Shown: positions 1-9,832, counted from the stretch's first letter. The stretch is 64,000 nucleotides of DNA from Leptospira licerasiae serovar Varillal str. VAR 010 (GCF_000244755.1 NZ_AHOO02000011.1:276001-340000); one strand, 5' to 3'. Translations and numbers: made by a program. The notes: generated from the letters alone by a model not told the origin.

Positions 1-1286
1 TTTTCAGCGGAGATAGATTTATAGGAGAGGCTCTCAGGGAAGCTCCTTGGAATATCATGGTCCGAATAGAATATCTCTCCTTCTATCTAGGCGTCCCTTT
101 TATGGCGATGTTTATGAGAACTTTGTATCCTGCTCAGTTCGGAAAGACTGCCATGATTGTTATTATGGCAGTCTCTATTCCTCCTTGTCTTTCCATTATA
201 GTGCTTCCTCCCGCGCTCTTCAGTTATACCCTCCCTTATTACCAAGCGCTGATCGTATTCTCAGGAATTTATGGTATGATCATGTTGACTATAGCGATAT
301 TCAAAGGTTTACAAGGTGCAAAACTGATGTTACTCGGCTTAGGGATCTTCTTTGCATCCGTATTGAATGATTTTATTTTTTATCAATTCCATATAGGACC
401 GGGATATCTTACTCCCGCAGGTCTATTCCTGTTGACGTTTGCGGACGCGGCTACATTGGGTAGAAGGATCGCAACCGCGTTCAATACAAGCGAAGAGCTA
501 TCCGTCAATCTGGAGAAGAAGGTAGTAGAAAGAACAAAAGAACTCGCAGAAGAAAGAGACCGCACGGATTTGCTATTACTGAACATTCTTCCTAAACCAG
601 TCGCAGAAGAATTAAAGTCCAAAGGATCAGTCACTCCAGTATATTACGAGTCCGCGAGTATACTATTTACCGACTTTGTGGGATTCACTAAAATTGCTGC
701 GGAGATGTTGCCCAAAGATCTGGTAGAGGACCTGCATAATTGTTTTTCAGAATTCGATTCAATAGTCTCCCGTTTGGGTTTGGAAAAACTAAAGACGATC
801 GGTGATTCTTATATGTGCGCCGGAGGGATTCCTAATACGAACTTCACTCATGCTGTGGATAATTGTTTGGCCGGCCTGGAATTTCTAAAATTTATGAATA
901 AAATTGCAGAGTCAAAATCGCAATTGGGACTTCCATTCTGGGAATTAAGAGTGGGTGTTCATACTGGACCGGTGACATCCGGAGTAATAGGATCCAACAA
1001 ATTCGCGTACGATGTTTGGGGAGACGCGGTCAATCTTGCTAGCAGGATGGAATCCTCAGGCAAACCGGGACATCTAAATATCTCAGGCTCCACTTACGAA
1101 CACGTAAAAGATTTTTTTGTATGCGAATATAGAGGAAAGATCCAAGCAAAAGGAAAGGGAGAAGTGGATATGTATTTTGTAAGTTCCATTCGCCCGGAAC
1201 TTTCCGTGGATGCAAAAGGAATTTCTCCGAACGAAAAATTCGAAACTTTGAGAAAAGAATTAAATCTGAAACTAAGTGCGGTCTGA
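1..1286 (+). CDS. 7TM-sensor class III adenylate cyclase, 5' end outside window
   Basis: The reading frame is open from base 3 and has no stop upstream of the first ATG at 57, so the gene starts before the window. The N-terminal half seen here is a run of hydrophobic helices of the 7TMR-DISM type. A short coiled linker (VERTKELAEERDRTD) joins it to a C-terminal class III cyclase domain. The catalytic motif FTDFVGFT carries the metal-binding Asp. KTIGDSYM supplies the Lys and second Asp, and YDVWGDAVNLASRM the adenine-contacting Asp and transition-state Arg region. Lys plus Asp point to ATP rather than GTP as substrate (family knowledge). It should be an inner-membrane protein making cAMP in response to an unknown signal. 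A paralogue lies at 55397-57478. Confidence 0.9.
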   Translation, partial: FSGDRFIGEALREAPWNIMVRIEYLSFYLGVPFMAMFMRTLYPAQFGKTAMIVIMAVSIPPCLSIIVLPPALFSYTLPYYQALIVFSGIYGMIMLTIAIFKGLQGAKLMLLGLGIFFASVLNDFIFYQFHIGPGYLTPAGLFLLTFADAATLGRRIATAFNTSEELSVNLEKKVVERTKELAEERDRTDLLLLNILPKPVAEELKSKGSVTPVYYESASILFTDFVGFTKIAAEMLPKDLVEDLHNCFSEFDSIVSRLGLEKLKTIGDSYMCAGGIPNTNFTHAVDNCLAGLEFLKFMNKIAESKSQLGLPFWELRVGVHTGPVTSGVIGSNKFAYDVWGDAVNLASRMESSGKPGHLNISGSTYEHVKDFFVCEYRGKIQAKGKGEVDMYFVSSIRPELSVDAKGISPNEKFETLRKELNLKLSAV

Positions 1287-1318
1287 TTCGAGGTTTCGGG
1301 AGAAATATTAAAAATTTC

Positions 1319-2254
1319 TTATCTTCTATAAATGCGAGGAAAGATAAAAGTGATCCCATAGATCATACCTTGCGCTTTTACATCTTCCGGGACTTTTCCG
1401 AAATTTTGTCCCCTAAGAGCATCCACGCAGGATTGGTCTACAAGAGATTGTCCTTGGGAAGAGATAAGTTTGGTATCTATTACTTGGCCGGCATCGTTTA
1501 ATAAAAATTGGACTTTCGCTTCTCCGGGTTCGATCGCTTCTCGGATAACAGTTCCTGCACCGTCACGATATCCGAAATTCCCTCCACCGGGAGGAGAAAA
1601 ACTTTGTTCGATCTGGCGGAGCATTCTTTTAAAATATTCGTAACCTACTAACTTCTTAGTAGGAACGCTCATAGAAGAACTTCCGTCCCAACGAAATAAC
1701 ATATCTTGTTGAAAACGATAATTGAACGGAATCTTTGTGAGTCTTCCAGTGGCTGGAGTTTGCTCCGGAGTTTGTTCATTCGGATTGGTAAATTCCACAG
1801 GATCCTGTTTTAGGATAGCGACTTCGTATACTTTTTCTTCTTCTGTTTTCTTTTGGGAGTTTTGAGGAGTTGCCTTGGAAGGATTTCTGAAAATATTTCC
1901 CATTACGAATTCACGGAACGGAGAAAGTGTATGAAATCCTTTCTCTTTGGTGATCCCACCGGAACCTGCGGACTCTACGTTAGATAACGCTTTGTATTCG
2001 TCCTTGATCCTTTTGTCTACGAACTCCTGTTCCAGTAATACTTCGTAAATTTTTTCTCGTTCGGCTCTTTCTTTTACCTGAACGATCGGGTCTTCTCCCA
2101 AGATCTTAAATAGAATATTACGCGTGAATAAGTGGGCTACTAAGAAAGATGCGAATGCAAATACGAAAAAAGCGGCGAATAGTAGACGACGATCGTCTTC
2201 TCCTAAATCTCCTGTATTATCTATTTCGCTTTTAAAAAAGGCCGGGAGCCGCAT
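1319..2254 (-). CDS. TonB C-terminal-domain-like membrane protein
   Basis: The protein has 311 residues. One N-terminal transmembrane segment (about residues 26-45) is followed by a charged, Pro/Gln-rich middle region. The C-terminal 90 residues resemble a TonB/energiser C-terminal domain ([20 protein letters not shown], then a Cys/Ala/Leu helix and a final beta strand). That layout fits a periplasm-spanning TonB-like protein anchored in the inner membrane. The gene starts 23 bases inside the end of ruvB on the same strand, so it is probably translated from the same transcript (htrA-ruvB-this gene). No ExbB/ExbD is seen nearby, so energy transduction is not shown. Confidence 0.65.
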   Translation of the reverse strand: MRLPAFFKSEIDNTGDLGEDDRRLLFAAFFVFAFASFLVAHLFTRNILFKILGEDPIVQVKERAEREKIYEVLLEQEFVDKRIKDEYKALSNVESAGSGGITKEKGFHTLSPFREFVMGNIFRNPSKATPQNSQKKTEEEKVYEVAILKQDPVEFTNPNEQTPEQTPATGRLTKIPFNYRFQQDMLFRWDGSSSMSVPTKKLVGYEYFKRMLRQIEQSFSPPGGGNFGYRDGAGTVIREAIEPGEAKVQFLLNDAGQVIDTKLISSQGQSLVDQSCVDALRGQNFGKVPEDVKAQGMIYGITFIFPRIYRR

Positions 2255-3263
2255 CTTCTTCTATTCTTTTGCCGAAAGCCGGAGGGATCTTGTCCATCAG
2301 CTTGTAAGCCTTCTCCGTGGCTACTCTACCGGAAGAGGTTCTATTGATCAAGCCAACTCTTACCATATAGGATTCATAATGGTCTTCCAGAGTCCTTTCT
2401 TCCTCTCCGATTACTGCGGCAATCGGCTTTAGACCGACTGGGCCTCCTTTGTACCGATCGATCATACATTCCAGGATCTGCCGGTCCATTCTATCCAAAC
2501 CCAGTTCGTCTATTCCCAGGCGAGAAAATGCCTCTTCACAAGCGGGAATACGGATTTTTTTTTCTCCTTTGACTTCTGCAAAGTCCCTTACTCTTTTGAG
2601 AAGATGGTTCGCGATCCTTGGGGTTTTTCTGGACCTTCTTCCTATCTCGAAGGCAGCGTTCTCTTCTATCTCATAACCCAGGATCTTGGAAGATCTAAGA
2701 ACGATATCTTTCATTTCGGCATCGTCATAATATTCCAAACGGAAATGGATACCGAATCTACTCTTGAGCGGGTCCGAGATGAGTCCGCTTCGAGTTGTTG
2801 CTCCGATCAAAGTGAACGGTTTTAATTTGATCTGGATTGTCTGAGCTGTGATCCCTTCTCCTACGAGAAGATCGATCATGAAATTTTCCATCGCAGGATA
2901 AAGGATCTCCTCTACCTTGCGGCCTAAAGAATGGATTTCATCTATAAATAATATATCTCTCTCTTCTAGATCAGTGAGTAATTTTGCAAGGTCCGCTCCC
3001 CGTGTCAAAACGGGAGCGGAAGTAACAACAATACGAGTGCCAAGCTCTTGGGAAATGATACCAGCAAGTGTGGTCTTACCCAGACCGGGAGGTCCGGATA
3101 ACAGCACATGGTCCAAGGCCTGGCCTCTTTTTTTGGCGGCTCCTACGAAAACGCCTAGATTGGACAGGATCTCCTTTTGCCCAATAAACTCGGAGAATAA
3201 GGAGGGGCGAAGAGTGATCTCATCGTCGAATTTATCCTCCGGATTTAAGGTATGTCCCGCCAA
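2232..3263 (-). CDS. ruvB: Holliday junction branch migration DNA helicase RuvB
   Basis: The protein has 343 residues, the usual RuvB length. It begins with the RuvB N-terminal motif ([13 protein letters not shown]). It has Walker [10 protein letters not shown], Walker [10 protein letters not shown], sensor 1 GATTRSGL and the arginine-finger region [10 protein letters not shown]-terminal winged-helix DNA-binding domain follows ([15 protein letters not shown]). RuvB hexamers drive branch migration of Holliday junctions with RuvA, and RuvC resolves them. ruvA and ruvC are not in this window. The gene starts 9 bases after the htrA stop and overlaps the next gene by 23 bases, so it sits inside a minus-strand operon. 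Confidence 0.97.
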   Translation of the reverse strand: MAGHTLNPEDKFDDEITLRPSLFSEFIGQKEILSNLGVFVGAAKKRGQALDHVLLSGPPGLGKTTLAGIISQELGTRIVVTSAPVLTRGADLAKLLTDLEERDILFIDEIHSLGRKVEEILYPAMENFMIDLLVGEGITAQTIQIKLKPFTLIGATTRSGLISDPLKSRFGIHFRLEYYDDAEMKDIVLRSSKILGYEIEENAAFEIGRRSRKTPRIANHLLKRVRDFAEVKGEKKIRIPACEEAFSRLGIDELGLDRMDRQILECMIDRYKGGPVGLKPIAAVIGEEERTLEDHYESYMVRVGLINRTSSGRVATEKAYKLMDKIPPAFGKRIEEDAAPGLF

Positions 3264-3272
3264 AAGTTTTTT

Positions 3273-4412
3273 TCACTCCGCCAGCTTAACCGAAATTTTT
3301 AAGATCTGGCCTTTTCTGAATACTACGATGGAAACACGTTGTCCCACTTTAGAAGCCCTGATCTTAGAGACCACGTCATTCGCGTTCTTGATTTTTGTGC
3401 CGTCTATTTCCAGGATCACGTCTTCTACGTCGATACCTGCTTCTGCGGCGGCGCTACCGTTCTGCACTTGACGAACAAATGCACCTTCCGGTCCGGAAAG
3501 TTTAAGTTCTTTTGCGGTCTCTTCGGTCAGATCGTCTAACGCGACTCCCAATCGAGCACGTTTGACTTTTCCACCTGATTTTAATTCTTCTACGATTGCT
3601 TTAGCTTCGTTGATAGGGATTGCAAAACCTAAACCGATAGACCCACCGCTTGGGGAAACGATCATACGATTGATCCCCACCACCCTTCCGTTGATGTCTA
3701 GAAGTGGGCCACCTGAGTTTCCTTGGTTGATCGCGGCGTCCGTTTGGATATAATGAACTCCGGAATTATCGATCCCGCCTCTTCCCACTTTGGAGATGAC
3801 TCCCACTGTCATGGATTGTTCCAAACCGAATGGAGCGCCTATCGCAATAGCCCAATCTCCCACTTTCACTGCGGAAGAATCCCCTATTTCGATAGGTTGT
3901 AGATCCTGGTTTGCATCCACTTTTAAAAGTGCAACGTCTATCATAGGATCCGTTCCGATCAGCTTAGCGGAAACAGGTTCTTTTACATTCTTAAAAACTA
4001 CTTTAAATTTATCGAAATTACGAACCACATGATCGTTGGTGAGAATGTATCCTTCTTTATTTAAAATAAAGCCGGAACCTAATCCGCTCACTTTTCTTTT
4101 CTGGTTCCTTACTCTGCCTTGCGGTCCGTAAAAAAATTCCTGAAACGGATCGTTGTATTGGGGAACGTTGACTGTTCCTTCGGTAGCAATTAGAACAACG
4201 CTTGGAGAAACGTTTTCATATACTTCTTCAAATGCTTTCTGGATAGAGACTGCGGCTTTCGCGGACGCGCTCGGTTCTCTATCCGATTTCGCGTTTAAAA
4301 ATAAAGCGCTGTCGTTTCCTGTTCCGCAATACAAGATCGGAGAAAGGATCACTCCGGCCATAACGGATATGCCTATCACCAGGAAATTTTTGAATCTGTC
4401 GTTTTTTTTCAT
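3273..4412 (-). CDS. HtrA/DegP-family periplasmic serine protease
   Basis: The start chosen is the ATG ending at 4412, preceded by an AGGA Shine-Dalgarno; it gives 379 residues beginning [11 protein letters not shown] longer frame to 4475 would add 21 residues without support and would overlap the divergent tmk region. An N-terminal membrane/signal segment (residues about 8-26) leads to a trypsin-like domain. The triad is His in TNDHVV, Asp in MIDVALL and Ser in GNSGGPL. One PDZ domain follows ([11 protein letters not shown] to the end), as in DegS/HhoB-like members rather than two-PDZ DegP. The expected role is envelope protein quality control. Downstream genes are ruvB and a TonB-like protein. 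Confidence 0.93.
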   Translation of the reverse strand: MKKNDRFKNFLVIGISVMAGVILSPILYCGTGNDSALFLNAKSDREPSASAKAAVSIQKAFEEVYENVSPSVVLIATEGTVNVPQYNDPFQEFFYGPQGRVRNQKRKVSGLGSGFILNKEGYILTNDHVVRNFDKFKVVFKNVKEPVSAKLIGTDPMIDVALLKVDANQDLQPIEIGDSSAVKVGDWAIAIGAPFGLEQSMTVGVISKVGRGGIDNSGVHYIQTDAAINQGNSGGPLLDINGRVVGINRMIVSPSGGSIGLGFAIPINEAKAIVEELKSGGKVKRARLGVALDDLTEETAKELKLSGPEGAFVRQVQNGSAAAEAGIDVEDVILEIDGTKIKNANDVVSKIRASKVGQRVSIVVFRKGQILKISVKLAE

Positions 4413-4455
4413 GGATTCCTGCCCTCGGGAATGGGATTCCGGTAGATGAGCTTTC

Positions 4456-4484
4456 AGCATTCGAAGCAAAACCACTCATGTCAA
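4456..4484 (-). promoter_or_regulatory. Possible sigma-70 promoter for the htrA-ruvB operon
   Basis: On the minus strand a perfect TTGACA lies at 4484-4479. At 17 bases spacing the -10 hexamer reads AATGCT, which matches TATAAT at only three positions. It sits about 65 bases upstream of the htrA ATG. The strong -35 and weak -10 make this a candidate only. Confidence 0.3.
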
Positions 4485-4505
4485 GTGGCTTTCCTATCCG
4501 AACAC

Positions 4506-5099
4506 ATGGCACAAATACCTGGATTTTACGTTTTTGAAGGTTTAGACGGAAGTGGCAAAAGTACCCTTTCTGTCCGAGTCTTAGACCTTCTTGCCTCCAA
4601 ACATGTTCCAGCAATTTGTTTTGCAGAACCTACTCGCTACGAATCCGGGCTTTACTTACGAAAATTTTTAAGCGGAGAAATTGAACTTTCTCCGGAAAAA
4701 CAGATCGAAGCATTTTTAGAAGACAGGGAAGTTTCTCTTAATCGGAATATTTTGCCTTCCCTTTCCCAAAAAAAGATCGTGTTACTAGATCGGTACATGT
4801 ATTCCACGGCAGCCTATCAGTCGGGGGATTTTTTTTCGGCAAAAGAGATCCTGAAAAAGAATTTAGACAGGGGATTTCCGGAACCCGAAAAAGTTTTTTA
4901 TCTGGAAATTGAACCGGAAGAAGCTTTGGCGAGATTGAAAGGAAGAGATACTACCAAGGATAGATTCGAAACGATCAGCGCTTTGACTAAGATCAAAAAA
5001 GCGTATGAAGAAATTCTTCCGGAGAATACCGTCCGTCTGGATGCAAAACTCCCAACGGAAGAATTATTAAAACTAGTAACCGAAAAAATCCGCTATTGA
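4506..5099 (+). CDS. tmk: Thymidylate kinase (dTMP kinase)
   Basis: The protein phosphorylates dTMP to dTDP in DNA precursor synthesis. The P-loop FEGLDGSGKST comes at residues 9-19. The DRY-type motif LLDRYMYSTAAYQ and the LID region (ARLKGRDTTKDRFE) follow in family order. I chose the ATG at 4506 (MAQIPGFYVFEG, 197 residues) because it puts the P-loop at the usual distance from the N-terminus; the in-frame ATG at 4446 would add 20 residues of unlikely sequence. Neither start has a clear Shine-Dalgarno. The 3' end overlaps the convergent gene at 5093-5437 by 7 bases. Confidence 0.93.
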   Translation: MAQIPGFYVFEGLDGSGKSTLSVRVLDLLASKHVPAICFAEPTRYESGLYLRKFLSGEIELSPEKQIEAFLEDREVSLNRNILPSLSQKKIVLLDRYMYSTAAYQSGDFFSAKEILKKNLDRGFPEPEKVFYLEIEPEEALARLKGRDTTKDRFETISALTKIKKAYEEILPENTVRLDAKLPTEELLKLVTEKIRY

Positions 5100-5437
5100 A
5101 CCAAGGATTGTCTTAAAGTTTTTAAGGTTTCTTCATGGATAGAAGCTTCCTTATCTAACTGAGCTGCTAATTCCACTAACTTCTTCTTGCGAGCTTGGGA
5201 AGAATGATGTTTCGGTTCTGAGGAAGCAAGCTCTCTCAGATGGATGGCCTCATTTCTTTTCTTCTTAGAAAGATTGGTCAGGTATTTTTGGAGCGCTTCT
5301 TTTTGTTCCTGGGTGGATAAGGTTTCCACCAATGCTTTTTCGATAAGTTTCGTTTCCTCTTCCGCTGAGAAGGAAGAAAGCGCAAAAGGAAACAGGGACA
5401 GAATTGAAATTAATCCGACAAACGATTTGATCTTCAT
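5093..5437 (-). CDS. Small secreted helical protein of unknown function
   Basis: The protein has 114 residues. A clear Sec signal peptide (about residues 1-24, ending SSFSA) is followed by an entirely helical, highly charged mature part rich in Lys, Glu and Leu with heptad-like spacing, so it is probably periplasmic and coiled-coil. There is no Cys at the cleavage site, so it is not a lipoprotein. I do not recognise a family. It converges on tmk, overlapping it tail to tail by 7 bases. The Omp85-like gene lies upstream on the same strand with a gap of about 108 bases. Confidence 0.7.
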   Translation of the reverse strand: MKIKSFVGLISILSLFPFALSSFSAEEETKLIEKALVETLSTQEQKEALQKYLTNLSKKKRNEAIHLRELASSEPKHHSSQARKKKLVELAAQLDKEASIHEETLKTLRQSLVQ

Positions 5438-5545
5438 CTTGACTCTCTTTGATTGTTCTAAAGCCGATCTATATTTTTGGTCCGGCTGAACTCAAGTGTT
5501 TACGGGATACCGATCTTGAACAGCAAATTTCTAAATGCGAAATTT

Positions 5546-6994
5546 TTAGAAAATCTGGCCTATGTCTATGAATAATTGAGAATCTTCTCTAGACTTTGCA
5601 TAATCGATAAGTATGACAGTGGCTTGGTTCCAGATAATTCTTAAACCTGTTCCATAAGAAAATTTATATCCTTGGGTACTAATATCATGATACCCGTTCC
5701 AAACCCTGCCGAAATCATAAAATGGGACAAGACTCAAGGTAACCAATTGGTCCCAAAATTTGAATGTCCCAAATCTCCAACGGATCTCAAAATTTCCGAA
5801 ACCGATCATAGGAGCGATAAACCTTTCCTGCCTATAACCTCTCAGAGTTTGTAGGCCGCCCAATCCGTTGATCGGTCCATCGATCGACCACATATAACGA
5901 TATTCTGAAAAGGGAACTTCTCCTTTAGAATAATGAAGTCCCGCTCTTCCCGCTACCACAAGTTCCTCGAATAATTTCGGGAAAGGCATATAGAAAAATT
6001 TACCTTGAGTAAAAAACTTCTCAAATTCGAAATCGGACCCGGCACGTTTGGAAGAAGAAGAGTAATTCATCTCCAATAGGACACCTGAGTCAGGATCCGG
6101 TTCGAAGTCCCGAGTATCGTAAGCAAGACCGATATGGATATAATTTACATTTCCACCATGATAACCGTTGATAAGTCCCGCTTGGTAGTCTTTGGTTAAC
6201 TTAGAAGTTCCGTTAGGATAGGAAGAACCCCAGCCTGTAGCAGGATCTCTTGCTACGGAATAATAATCTCCGTTAGTCGCAATTCTACCATTCGGATAGT
6301 CGTAAGTTCGGATCACATTTTGGGAAAACTCAGGAGCAACAATCCAACGAAAAGCTCCCCAGAAAGTTTTATCCACTGAGAATGTTGCAGTCGTGGAGCG
6401 AAATTCGTAAGTATTATATAAACGATTGCTTTCATACGGATAAATCGATCCGGGAGAAGAAGGTCTGCGATAGGAGAGTGCATCCTCAAGATCCGAGAAG
6501 CTGCCGCCATTCTTCAGTTCGCCTGTAGGTTGGTTCCGATCTCTATATTGAATTTCACGTAACGTTCCAGTTCCGATTCCGAAATACTGGGAGTTCTTAT
6601 TCGTGCTATAAGAAACGCTCGTCTTCAATCTATAAGCGGTGTCGAAAAGAAAAGGACTATCAAAAGTGAATTCATAATAGTCCGCACCTTTAGTCGTTTT
6701 ATAAGCCTGGGCGCCGAATCTATATTTGTACGGTTGGAATTCGAAATAAGGATCGGAACGATTTCCGTTCTGGTATAAAAATCCTCTGGCGCCGTAACCC
6801 TGCCCCCTTACGGGGTCTTCCGAAAAAACGGGAAGCCCGGTTGCATACCAACCACTTCTTTTTTCCGCGAGTTCGTTCTTGGAGAGACGTTTGGATTCGT
6901 TTAGGTCGATTGCAACCTTCTCCCCTTCCGAAAAGATCGAAGCGGGGATCAAGATACAGGCTAGAAAAAAATGCCGAAGAGAAAACAAATGCAA
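5546..6994 (-). CDS. Omp85/BamA-TamA-type outer-membrane beta-barrel protein without POTRA domains
   Basis: The protein has 482 residues and a signal peptide (FFLACILIPASIFSEG). Most of it is alternating polar/aromatic beta-strand sequence rich in Tyr, Gly and Arg. Near residues 390-410 is LRGYRQERF, which matches the (V/L)RG(F/Y) loop motif of the Omp85 family. The C-terminus ends in Phe after a strand (LFIDIGQIF), as in outer-membrane barrels. The region before the barrel is only about 80 residues, too short for a POTRA domain. It is probably a barrel of the bacterial surface antigen (D15) family with an unknown substrate. Confidence 0.75.
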   Translation of the reverse strand: MHLFSLRHFFLACILIPASIFSEGEKVAIDLNESKRLSKNELAEKRSGWYATGLPVFSEDPVRGQGYGARGFLYQNGNRSDPYFEFQPYKYRFGAQAYKTTKGADYYEFTFDSPFLFDTAYRLKTSVSYSTNKNSQYFGIGTGTLREIQYRDRNQPTGELKNGGSFSDLEDALSYRRPSSPGSIYPYESNRLYNTYEFRSTTATFSVDKTFWGAFRWIVAPEFSQNVIRTYDYPNGRIATNGDYYSVARDPATGWGSSYPNGTSKLTKDYQAGLINGYHGGNVNYIHIGLAYDTRDFEPDPDSGVLLEMNYSSSSKRAGSDFEFEKFFTQGKFFYMPFPKLFEELVVAGRAGLHYSKGEVPFSEYRYMWSIDGPINGLGGLQTLRGYRQERFIAPMIGFGNFEIRWRFGTFKFWDQLVTLSLVPFYDFGRVWNGYHDISTQGYKFSYGTGLRIIWNQATVILIDYAKSREDSQLFIDIGQIF

Positions 6995-7131
6995 CCGCCT
7001 ATGGGCAAGTTGAATAAGAGGATTAAAATGTAAGCTAAAAACCTCTGAAACTTTCCGAACATTCGGGTAAAATCTTAAGAAGAGGAATCAGATTGACTGC
7101 TTGGGCAATTCCCAAAAACTCACCTACATAA

Positions 7132-7203
<72 letters not shown>

Positions 7204-7228
7204 AAATTCCAAACATACAGATTCATTA

Positions 7229-7373
7229 GGACTCGAAGCTTTTGCACGTAAGCATTTGCAGCGATCCTTAGAGAGCGTCGCAAATGTGCCGCGAGCCATG
7301 GATGGCGAAGCGAGTGCAAAAGACGCCGTGGAGCCCAATCGAGCAGGATGTGAGATTGCGTAACGGCGAGTCC
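7229..7373. repeat. Nested inverted-repeat element just downstream of tRNA-Arg
   Basis: Three concentric inverted repeats are visible. The outer pair is GGACTCG at 7229-7235 and CGAGTCC at 7367-7373. Next is CTTTTGCAC at 7239-7247 with GTGCAAAAG at 7314-7322. The inner pair is CATTTGC at 7253-7259 with GCAAATG at 7280-7286. The block is more GC-rich than its surroundings and no convincing protein is encoded. It could be a miniature dispersed repeat or a structured RNA. The rest of 7204-7533 shows nothing else I can name. Confidence 0.5.
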
Positions 7374-7533
7374 GGGTGATTTTGGGTCTGCTCATTTAAT
7401 CTTTGCTTTCTATTTAGATCATCTTCCCCGGTCTTAACTTGAGACTGGTTTTGATCCCATTATTCTCGATATTAATTATTATCGACAGGCCTTCATTGAC
7501 GGGGAGTCGTATAAATAAACTAATTAAGTAAGT

Positions 7534-8151
7534 ATGAAGAACATAAAGAAAAATAGCCTTTTATACTTTATAATCCTATTGTCTTTAGCAGGCTGTGTGC
7601 GTTCCGGCACCGTAGATTATTTATATAATGGAAGGATAACCTCATCCGAACCTCGTTGTCGCCTACCATTTCAAACCTACGAGGCAATCTTTTTAAGTAA
7701 AAGCTCTGATCCCGATAGTTCTAGCACAGGAAGACTACCGTATCAAGATCCATTTAATAAAATTGAATTAAAAACTTTCGTTGAGTCAATTTTAGTATCC
7801 TTTCCGAAAAACGATACTGTTACTTCCAAAGCCACAATTGAATACATTGAAATTTCAGAATTACCGGGATTTCTTTCAACTATAGTCGCTGATTTTACTT
7901 TAGGAATTATTCCTTATAGCAAAGATAGGATCTCCACATTGACATTAACCATTGTAAGCAATAATAAAATTTCATTTCAACAAAGTATTCGTGCAGATTG
8001 GACAGTATATGTATGGATATTTGGAACCTTGTTAGGTTTTCCGCTTTTTGCAAAGCCTATCGAAGATCGTCAAAAAGAAATAATAGAAAGCACTCTGCCT
8101 GCCTTAATCAACCAATCTAGTGAAAAATTGTATCCCGGTTGTATGATGTAA
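7534..8151 (+). CDS. Putative lipoprotein of unknown function
   Basis: The protein has 205 residues. The N-terminus KKNSLLYFIILLSLAGC is a signal peptide ending in a good lipobox (LAGC), giving a lipidated Cys near residue 21. The mature part has mixed beta sequence and one hydrophobic stretch (VYVWIFGTLLGFPLF, about residues 165-180) that could be a membrane or buried segment. No family is recognised. The gene is visibly richer in A and T than the ABC-F gene downstream and lies just after tRNA-Arg and the repeat element, a context compatible with transfer. Confidence 0.7.
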   Translation: MKNIKKNSLLYFIILLSLAGCVRSGTVDYLYNGRITSSEPRCRLPFQTYEAIFLSKSSDPDSSSTGRLPYQDPFNKIELKTFVESILVSFPKNDTVTSKATIEYIEISELPGFLSTIVADFTLGIIPYSKDRISTLTLTIVSNNKISFQQSIRADWTVYVWIFGTLLGFPLFAKPIEDRQKEIIESTLPALINQSSEKLYPGCMM

Positions 8152-8288
8152 TTTTAAATCCTCTTGCAATTTTAACACTTCTCAATTAGTCTAATAATTC
8201 TCTGGGCAACCGGAGTCTTATGGCATCTTAAACAAACCCACCCCAATCGATTTTATTAATCTGCGCGTAACCGCGCAAAGGGTTTGTT

Positions 8289-9794
8289 ATGCAATCAAGT
8301 ATCGTCGCAAATGACGTCTCTTTTGAATTTTCAGACGGGCGTATCTTATTTCAAAATCTAAATTTTTCCCTTGGACAAGAACGTACTGCTCTAGTAGGTC
8401 CAAACGGGATCGGAAAGACCTATCTTGCAAAATTGATCGTAGGAGAAATAGAAACTAGCAAAGGCAAAATTTCCAGAAATTCCGCGATCTCTTATGTATC
8501 CCAAAGAAAGAATCCGGAAAGAGTTCCTGTAGAAGAATTTCTACAAAATTACTCTTGGTCTCTTTTGGGAGAAAAACTTCTTACAGGAATTGATCGAAAA
8601 AGCTTTTGCGATCAATTGAGCGGAGGGGAATGGATGAGAGTCCGACTCGCAGAAAAGTTGGAAGACCAATTTTTAATCTTGGACGAGCCTACAAACGATC
8701 TGGACCAAGAAGCAAAGAAAGTTTTGATCCGATTCCTAAAAGAATATGAATACGGGTATTTACTTATTTCTCACGATAGAGAATGTCTAAAGCTCTGCGA
8801 AACTATTTTAGAATTATCTAATTTGGGCCTAAACAAATACGGCGGAGGTTGGAATTCCTACGAGGAAACTAAGGAAAGAGAAAGAAAAAATTCTTTGGCC
8901 GCTTTAGAAAAAGCAAGAAGAGATAGAGATGCGGCCCAATCAGAAAGATTAGAAAACATGGAAAGACAGGAAAGAAAAAACCGGAAAGGTGCAAAATCGG
9001 CCGCTAAAGGAGGAGCACCTAAAATACTATTAGGAGCCAGAAAAAATAACGCTCAAACCACTTCCGGAAAACTGAACTCTTCTAGTTTAGAAAAAGCAAA
9101 TGAAAAGATCTTAGAAGTATATGAAGCAATGGATCGTTTAAAAATAGATCCGATCATGTATGCAAATATTTCCGGAAAAGCGATACCTTCACAAAAATTA
9201 GTGGCAGAGGCAAAGGATTTCAATATTCGGTTCCAGGATTGGATCTATGAGAAAGATTTAAACTTCTCCTGGAAAGGAAATTTGCGAATCGCGATCAAAG
9301 GAATTAATGGATCCGGAAAATCCACTTTATTACAAGCTTTACTAGGCAATAATCTTGAAACAAGGGGATCGCTTACATTAGGTAAATTGAATACTCTATA
9401 CATAGACCAAAGATGTAACCAACTAAATGATTCCAAATCCATCTTTGAAAATGTAAGAGATGTTTCTATCTTAGAAGAAAGTGAGATCCGAAATGGACTG
9501 GCAAAATTCCTATTTTTCAAGGACGCAGTCTTTCAAAAGGTGCATACACTCAGCGGAGGAGAAAGACTTAGAGCCGCATTAGCAAGAGGATTATTAAGTA
9601 CTGAAAAACCGGAACTTCTAATCTTAGATGAACCCACAAATAATTTGGATTTGGGGAACATTGAATTTTTAGAAAACCTGATCAGAGAATTCAAAGCCGC
9701 GGTTTTGATTGTTTCTCACGATGAATCGTTTTTAGAGAAAAGTGGGATCCAAGAAGAATTGGCTATAAAACACATTCTAAATGTGACCAATTAG
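8289..9794 (+). CDS. ABC-F family ATPase (ribosome-associated type)
   Basis: The protein has 501 residues and two ABC domains with no membrane segments. Domain 1 has Walker A GPNGIGKT, signature LSGGEW and Walker B FLILDEPTNDLD with switch His (LLISHD). Domain 2 has GINGSGKST, LSGGERLR and LLILDEPTNNLD with IVSHD. A highly charged interdomain linker (about residues 200-290, with KGAKSAAKGGAPK and LLGARKNNAQ) separates them. ABC-F proteins bind the ribosomal E site and act in translation rescue or antibiotic protection. The linker composition recalls resistance-type members, but the subtype cannot be assigned by eye. It is a single gene, followed after 70 bases by the DUF3556 operon. Confidence 0.88.
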   Translation: MQSSIVANDVSFEFSDGRILFQNLNFSLGQERTALVGPNGIGKTYLAKLIVGEIETSKGKISRNSAISYVSQRKNPERVPVEEFLQNYSWSLLGEKLLTGIDRKSFCDQLSGGEWMRVRLAEKLEDQFLILDEPTNDLDQEAKKVLIRFLKEYEYGYLLISHDRECLKLCETILELSNLGLNKYGGGWNSYEETKERERKNSLAALEKARRDRDAAQSERLENMERQERKNRKGAKSAAKGGAPKILLGARKNNAQTTSGKLNSSSLEKANEKILEVYEAMDRLKIDPIMYANISGKAIPSQKLVAEAKDFNIRFQDWIYEKDLNFSWKGNLRIAIKGINGSGKSTLLQALLGNNLETRGSLTLGKLNTLYIDQRCNQLNDSKSIFENVRDVSILEESEIRNGLAKFLFFKDAVFQKVHTLSGGERLRAALARGLLSTEKPELLILDEPTNNLDLGNIEFLENLIREFKAAVLIVSHDESFLEKSGIQEELAIKHILNVTN

Positions 9795-9804
9795 TCATTT
9801 TTTC

Positions 9805-9832
9805 TTGACATTCTTTTCGACTCCTGTATATC
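9805..9832 (+). promoter_or_regulatory. Sigma-70-like promoter of the DUF3556-FAD-TetR operon
   Basis: A perfect -35 TTGACA at 9805-9810 is followed after 16 bases by TATATC at 9827-9832. This lies about 30 bases upstream of the GGAGAG Shine-Dalgarno and the ATG at 9865. The TetR product encoded at the end of the operon is the obvious candidate regulator, but no clear operator palindrome stands out. Confidence 0.5.

Noticed and set aside
47..370. 107-codon frame at the window start
   Set aside because: Out of frame inside the truncated adenylate cyclase, which has clear family motifs.
2917..3471. 184-codon plus-strand frame over ruvB and htrA
   Set aside because: Antisense to two strongly conserved genes; no start signal or family.
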